Shown here in pieces: positions 60,679 through 64,000 of a DNA stretch of 64,000 bases (position 1 is its first letter; each line of letters begins with the position of its first letter). The DNA comes from Candidatus Fermentibacteraceae bacterium (GTDB lineage: Bacteria; Fermentibacterota; Fermentibacteria; Fermentibacterales; JCC-6). The position numbers and the translations under genes were made by a program. The notes beneath the pieces are model-generated. The model made no database searches, was not told the DNA's origin, and worked only from the letters and a program-made list of their open reading frames with translations. The stretch is taken from the NCBI GenBank assembly GCA_016744855.1, contig JADGDO010000010.1, forward strand, positions 62,001-126,000, written 5' to 3'.

Positions 60679-60769
60679 TCCCAAAAAGCTTACCAATTCC
60701 GGCTTCAGTTTAAATGAAATTGGGAAAGAAACTGATTTTCTTCATATGACATTCAATGTCATCAGGCTT

Positions 60770-62017
60770 TCAATTCAGGACAACAACTTTACCACACTCA
60801 AAAATTCCTGTTTCACTGGTACATTTAACCAAATAGGCTCCGGCAGGAAAGTCTGACACATCAACAGCCCTGACGGATTCCCCCGCCGGGAGGACTTCGT
60901 CCAATACCCGGGAAGGGGAGCGTCCATCAGTCGAGTAGATATCAACTCTACACTTGCCGGGTTCATCCATAGCAAAACTCAGAACACATAAGTCTGTTAC
61001 AGGGCTCTGAACGGAAGAGAGAAATCCACCTGTCTGAGGGGTTTCAACACCCTGAGGTGGGTCTGCAAGATAGAGTCTGATATCACCATTGAAGTCTCCT
61101 GAAAGAATATCAAGCGCACCGTCATTGTTCCAGTCGAACAGACAGATATTGTGATGGTAATTGTAGATCAACTCTTCTCCGCCGTACAGCTGGACCGGGT
61201 CAGCAAGCACCGGTGCATCATTGGTACCGATATTTCTGTAAAAGTATACCCAACCCCAGTTAGGGCCGTCAGAAACCCCGTCAAAAGGACCGGTGTCACA
61301 GGCAGCCAACACAAGATCAACCAGGCCATCAGCATCCAGGTCACCCATCTGTGGAGCTGAGCGCCACTTCTGAATTATGCCTGATGTGCTGGACATTGCA
61401 GTGTATCCTGAGAAAGAAGGTAATCCAGTGGATCCTGTGTTTGGGTAGAGTCTTATGCTGCCGCCGTTGTAAAACTCTCTTCCGGCAAGAAGATCAATGA
61501 GGCCGTCCCCGTTCCAGTCGTACAAAGCAGGACAAGAGATAAACCCTACATCAATCTGGCTTCCATTGCTCTTTATATTAGGCATACTCTGAAGGCTGCC
61601 ATCGGCCAGTCTTTCATAATAATAGATAGTACCGCATCCCCCACCGAATATCAGATCCATCATGCCGTCATTATTCCAGTCCACAACCTGTGGATTAGGT
61701 GTTGCAGCGTGTCCTCAAGTACTGTAAACCTCAATGTCGGTTTCATTTGCCTGCAGATAGGTGTAGTCAATAAATGAAGGAGCACCCGGTTCTCCCTGAT
61801 TAAGGTAGAGGCGGAAATGACCGTAGCAGGGATCCCCCATACCGTATGGGTCAGGGTTGGGATTAACATCGAACCCTTCTGATACAATAAGATCAGGAAG
61901 ACCGTCTGCATCCCAGTCTGCAATAACCGGTGAGGCCAGGTTTTCGACAGACTCAATAATTACCGGAGCTTCAAAGGTGGGTATCGTCAGTAAACAGAAA
62001 AGGATAGGCGAGATCAT
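60770..62017 (-). CDS. Secreted FG-GAP repeat protein with in-frame TGA (candidate selenoprotein)
   Basis: ATG 62015-62017 (GAGAGGGG ahead) starts a signal peptide (MISPILFCLLTIPTFEA) and an FG-GAP unit (IADWDADGLPDLIVSEG). After VYST the frame meets TGA at 61715-61717 and continues without shift as GHAATPNPQVVDWNNDG, then MMDLIFGGGCGTIYYYERL and more FG-GAP units, to a Por-like C-terminal tail (CRVDIYSTDGRSPSRVL, FPAGAYLVKC). Both halves together give a coherent 415-residue protein. A hairpin of bacterial SECIS type lies 21-35 bases after the TGA, and the window carries tRNA-Sec. So either Sec is inserted or this is a nonsense-mutated gene. Confidence 0.7.
61680..61694 (-). promoter_or_regulatory. 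Candidate bacterial SECIS hairpin
   Basis: Read on the minus strand: TCCACA-GGT-TGTGGA, six perfect pairs with a GGU loop whose first G is 27 bases after the TGA. Known bacterial SECIS elements have a loop with G in the first two positions 16-37 bases after UGA, like the AGGUCU loop of E. coli fdhF. Confidence 0.55.
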
Positions 62018-62194
62018 AGAGCATTCCCCTCTCAACGAGCAAAGCCGGCGGGAAGCTTCACTTCTGTGATGTACCAGACAGGAATGTATCCTGCAGATGG
62101 TTTCTTGAAACATAAGGAATCTTACGCAGGAATCAACCCTTTGGCAAAACAGGTTGCACTGTAATGAGTTCCACTGAGCAGAAAGAAACCGGAA

Positions 62195-63640
62195 TCACAT
62201 GCTTCTAAGAGCAATAGCGACTCCAGCACCGTACTTGGGATCTGCCTTCGCGAAGTGGGCTACCATCTTCTCCTGAAGTTCGAACGGTACTTTGTGCAAA
62301 CTGCCTGCAATGTTCCTGCACAACCTTCTCTGGTGTTCGGTGTCCAGAAGTCTGAAGAGGTTCCCTGGTTGGATATAATCGTCATCAACTCCGCGTTTCT
62401 GTTCAAAACGATCTGCAGTACCGGATAGCTTCATTGGTGGTTCATTGTAACTCGGATCTTCAACCGGACCACCGGTGGAATTGGGCTCGTAATTGGGATC
62501 TCCGCCCCCGTTGTCATCAAACCGCATTGCCCCGTCTCGCTGATAGGTGTTGTTTACAGCTGCAGCATGTGGACAGTTAACAGGCAATCTTTCAAAATTC
62601 ACTCCAAGGCGGTATCGACTGGCGTCAGCATAGGCGAAAATACGCGCCTGCAGCATTTTGTCCGGTGAGAATGAGATACCAGGTACAACATTTGCAGGTG
62701 AAAAGGCGGACTGCTCTACCTCTGCGAAGTAATTAGCTGGATTACGGTTCAATTCCAGAATTCCAACCTCCATCAGTGGATAGTCACTGTGAGGCCAGAC
62801 CTTGGTCAAATCAAAGGGGTTCCAGTTGTAGTTTTCAGCTTCAACTTCAGGCATAACCTGAATTGAGAATGTCCAGGTGGGATATTCGCCACGTTCTATG
62901 GATTCGAACAATTCCACAGTGTGGTAATCCGGATTCTCTCCAGAAATTCTTGTAGCTTCACTCGGTGGCAAACACTGAATTCCCTGTCTGGTTTTGAAGT
63001 GGAACTTCACCCAGAATCTCTCGTTTTTTGAATTGATAAAACTGTATGTATGGCTTCCGTAACCGTTCATGTATGGAATACCCTTGGGAATACCCCGGTC
63101 AGAGAAAAGAATGGTTACCTGATGAAGAGACTCCGGTACTTTGGACCAGAAATCCCACTGGGCATAGTCCCTTTTGGCATTGGTTTGAGGGTCACGTTTC
63201 TGGGTATGAATAAAATCAGGAAACTTCATAGCATCCCTGATGAAGAAAACAGGTGTGTTGTTACCAACCATATCCCAGTTTCCCTCTTCAGTATAGAATT
63301 TAAGAGCAAAACCACGAACATCACGAACAGTATCAGCAGAGCCCTTTTCTCCGGCAACGGTTGAGAAGCGGCCAAACATATCCGTTTTCTTCCCTATCTC
63401 TGAGAAGATTTTTGCTTTTGTGTACTTTGTAATGTCTTCTGTTACGGTGAATACCCCATGAGCTCCTGCCGCTTTGGCGTGTACAATACGCTCTGGAATC
63501 CGTTCACGGTTGAAATGAGCAAGTTTTTCAAGCAGGTAGTGATCCTGAAGTAAGGTTGGACCTCGTTCTCCGGCAGTGAGTGATGTCTGGTTGTCAGGAA
63601 CGGGGATTCCAGCTGCAGTGGTTAGTTTCTTCCGGTCCAC
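62195..63640 (-). CDS. katA: Heme catalase (small-subunit, clade 3 type)
   Basis: 481 residues from GTG 63638-63640 (AAAGGAG ahead). Distal His54 in [14 protein letters not shown], Asn in [14 protein letters not shown] (about 127), and the proximal heme Tyr in [14 protein letters not shown] are present. No large-subunit C-terminal domain. Converts hydrogen peroxide to oxygen and water in the cytoplasm, useful to an anaerobe with a glycyl-radical enzyme exposed to oxygen. Confidence 0.95.
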   Translation of the reverse strand: MDRKKLTTAAGIPVPDNQTSLTAGERGPTLLQDHYLLEKLAHFNRERIPERIVHAKAAGAHGVFTVTEDITKYTKAKIFSEIGKKTDMFGRFSTVAGEKGSADTVRDVRGFALKFYTEEGNWDMVGNNTPVFFIRDAMKFPDFIHTQKRDPQTNAKRDYAQWDFWSKVPESLHQVTILFSDRGIPKGIPYMNGYGSHTYSFINSKNERFWVKFHFKTRQGIQCLPPSEATRISGENPDYHTVELFESIERGEYPTWTFSIQVMPEVEAENYNWNPFDLTKVWPHSDYPLMEVGILELNRNPANYFAEVEQSAFSPANVVPGISFSPDKMLQARIFAYADASRYRLGVNFERLPVNCPHAAAVNNTYQRDGAMRFDDNGGGDPNYEPNSTGGPVEDPSYNEPPMKLSGTADRFEQKRGVDDDYIQPGNLFRLLDTEHQRRLCRNIAGSLHKVPFELQEKMVAHFAKADPKYGAGVAIALRSM

Positions 63641-63799
63641 AATATGACTCCTTTTCTGTTTGTTCTCTCCACGCTGAAACTGAATAGCTGAAGCTGCTGC
63701 ATCCCATTCTACCTCCCTCCGCAGTTGTGTCTCTTTACAGATAAACCATAATCATCTGTCCAACATAACAACATTCGTCGTAAGACGCACCTGCCCTTA

Positions 63800-63817
63800 T
63801 GTTTGTAGGCACAAACA
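63800..63817. promoter_or_regulatory. Inverted repeat upstream of catalase
   Basis: TGTTTGT-AGGC-ACAAACA, perfect 7-bp arms, 160 bases ahead of the catalase start. A second repeat, AAAGTTC (63941-63947) with GAACTTT (63956-63962), lies beyond. No gene is visible in 63641-64000. Confidence 0.35.
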
Positions 63818-64000
63818 ACAGCAAACGATTCAAAGGAACCAGGGAATGCACTTGCAAACAATAGCACTCAGAACGCTTTTATGAAACAGTACTGACAGCC
63901 ATACTCTTCACCGTTCATGTTTATATCCATAAGATGTATAAAAGTTCGAATGCTGGAACTTTCATTACTTGATTGCGCCAATAACCAGAAGAGTATATAT

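Overview
The window is bacterial chromosome of moderate-to-low G+C (not computed), tightly packed, with mostly short gaps, many GTG/TTG starts and clear Shine-Dalgarno sites. Several secreted proteins have FG-GAP/VCBS repeats, one with a Por-type (type IX secretion) C-terminal tail. There are also a gingipain-like C25 protease, a carboxypeptidase-regulatory-domain TonB receptor and many small lipoproteins. Together these point to a Gram-negative, diderm member of the FCB superphylum (Bacteroidetes/Fibrobacteres-like), most likely an uncultured candidate phylum. I cannot name the species. A class III (oxygen-sensitive) ribonucleotide reductase together with a catalase suggests an anaerobe that tolerates oxygen. 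A tRNA-Sec gene shows that UGA can be read as selenocysteine.

Layout. 1-4.3 kb: edge of a secreted C25 protease, a histidine ammonia-lyase with an unusual Ala-Cys-Gly cofactor triplet, and an ABC exporter. 4.3-8.3 kb: accessory region with a decayed TSCPD fragment, a RHH/RelE toxin-antitoxin pair, a secreted FG-GAP protein, and a second, broken toxin copy sharing a 128-bp repeat with the first. 8.3-14.4 kb: PadR-controlled membrane operon, a large PAS/GAF/HD-GYP sensor, an FKBP-type isomerase and two small lipoproteins. 14.6-22.3 kb: HAD phosphatase-like gene, tRNA-Arg(CCT), the lepA-lipoprotein-VOC-hemW operon, an acetyltransferase and a glucan phosphorylase. 22.3-30.6 kb: three tandem paralogous lipoproteins divergent from a TonB-dependent receptor, and a HEAT-repeat protein. 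30.7-31.5 kb: tRNA-Sec with an odd structured and repeated trailer, then a frameshifted lipoprotein gene. 31.5-41.5 kb: housekeeping genes (tcdA, tatD, YitT, guaA, purF, pyrG, a response regulator with HD-GYP, cutC, an EamA exporter). 41.6-44.7 kb: class III ribonucleotide reductase operon behind a tandem NrdR operator, with the glycyl-radical domain encoded as a separate 49-residue polypeptide. 44.7-57 kb: a ThiF-like E1 enzyme, FGE-fold protein, DUF2164, propeller lipoprotein, ABC exporter, cupin, OsmC, VIT/vWA protein, ThiS-like protein, EamA exporter, glycosyltransferase, MazEF and a secreted protein. 57-64 kb: pyrroline-5-carboxylate dehydrogenase, a DUF4143 ATPase with a perfect leaderless-type promoter and tandem dyads, a secreted FG-GAP gene interrupted by an in-frame TGA, and catalase.

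The two observations I rate highest are (i) the in-frame TGA in the FG-GAP gene at 60770-62017, followed at the right distance by a hairpin of bacterial SECIS type, in a genome that carries tRNA-Sec, and (ii) the naturally split NrdD, whose catalytic and glycyl-radical parts are adjacent, overlapping genes each with its own ribosome binding site. The selC trailer (a 16-bp perfect inverted repeat that includes the tRNA 3' end, then two identical 35-bp hairpin repeats) is a third structure that no standard feature explains.
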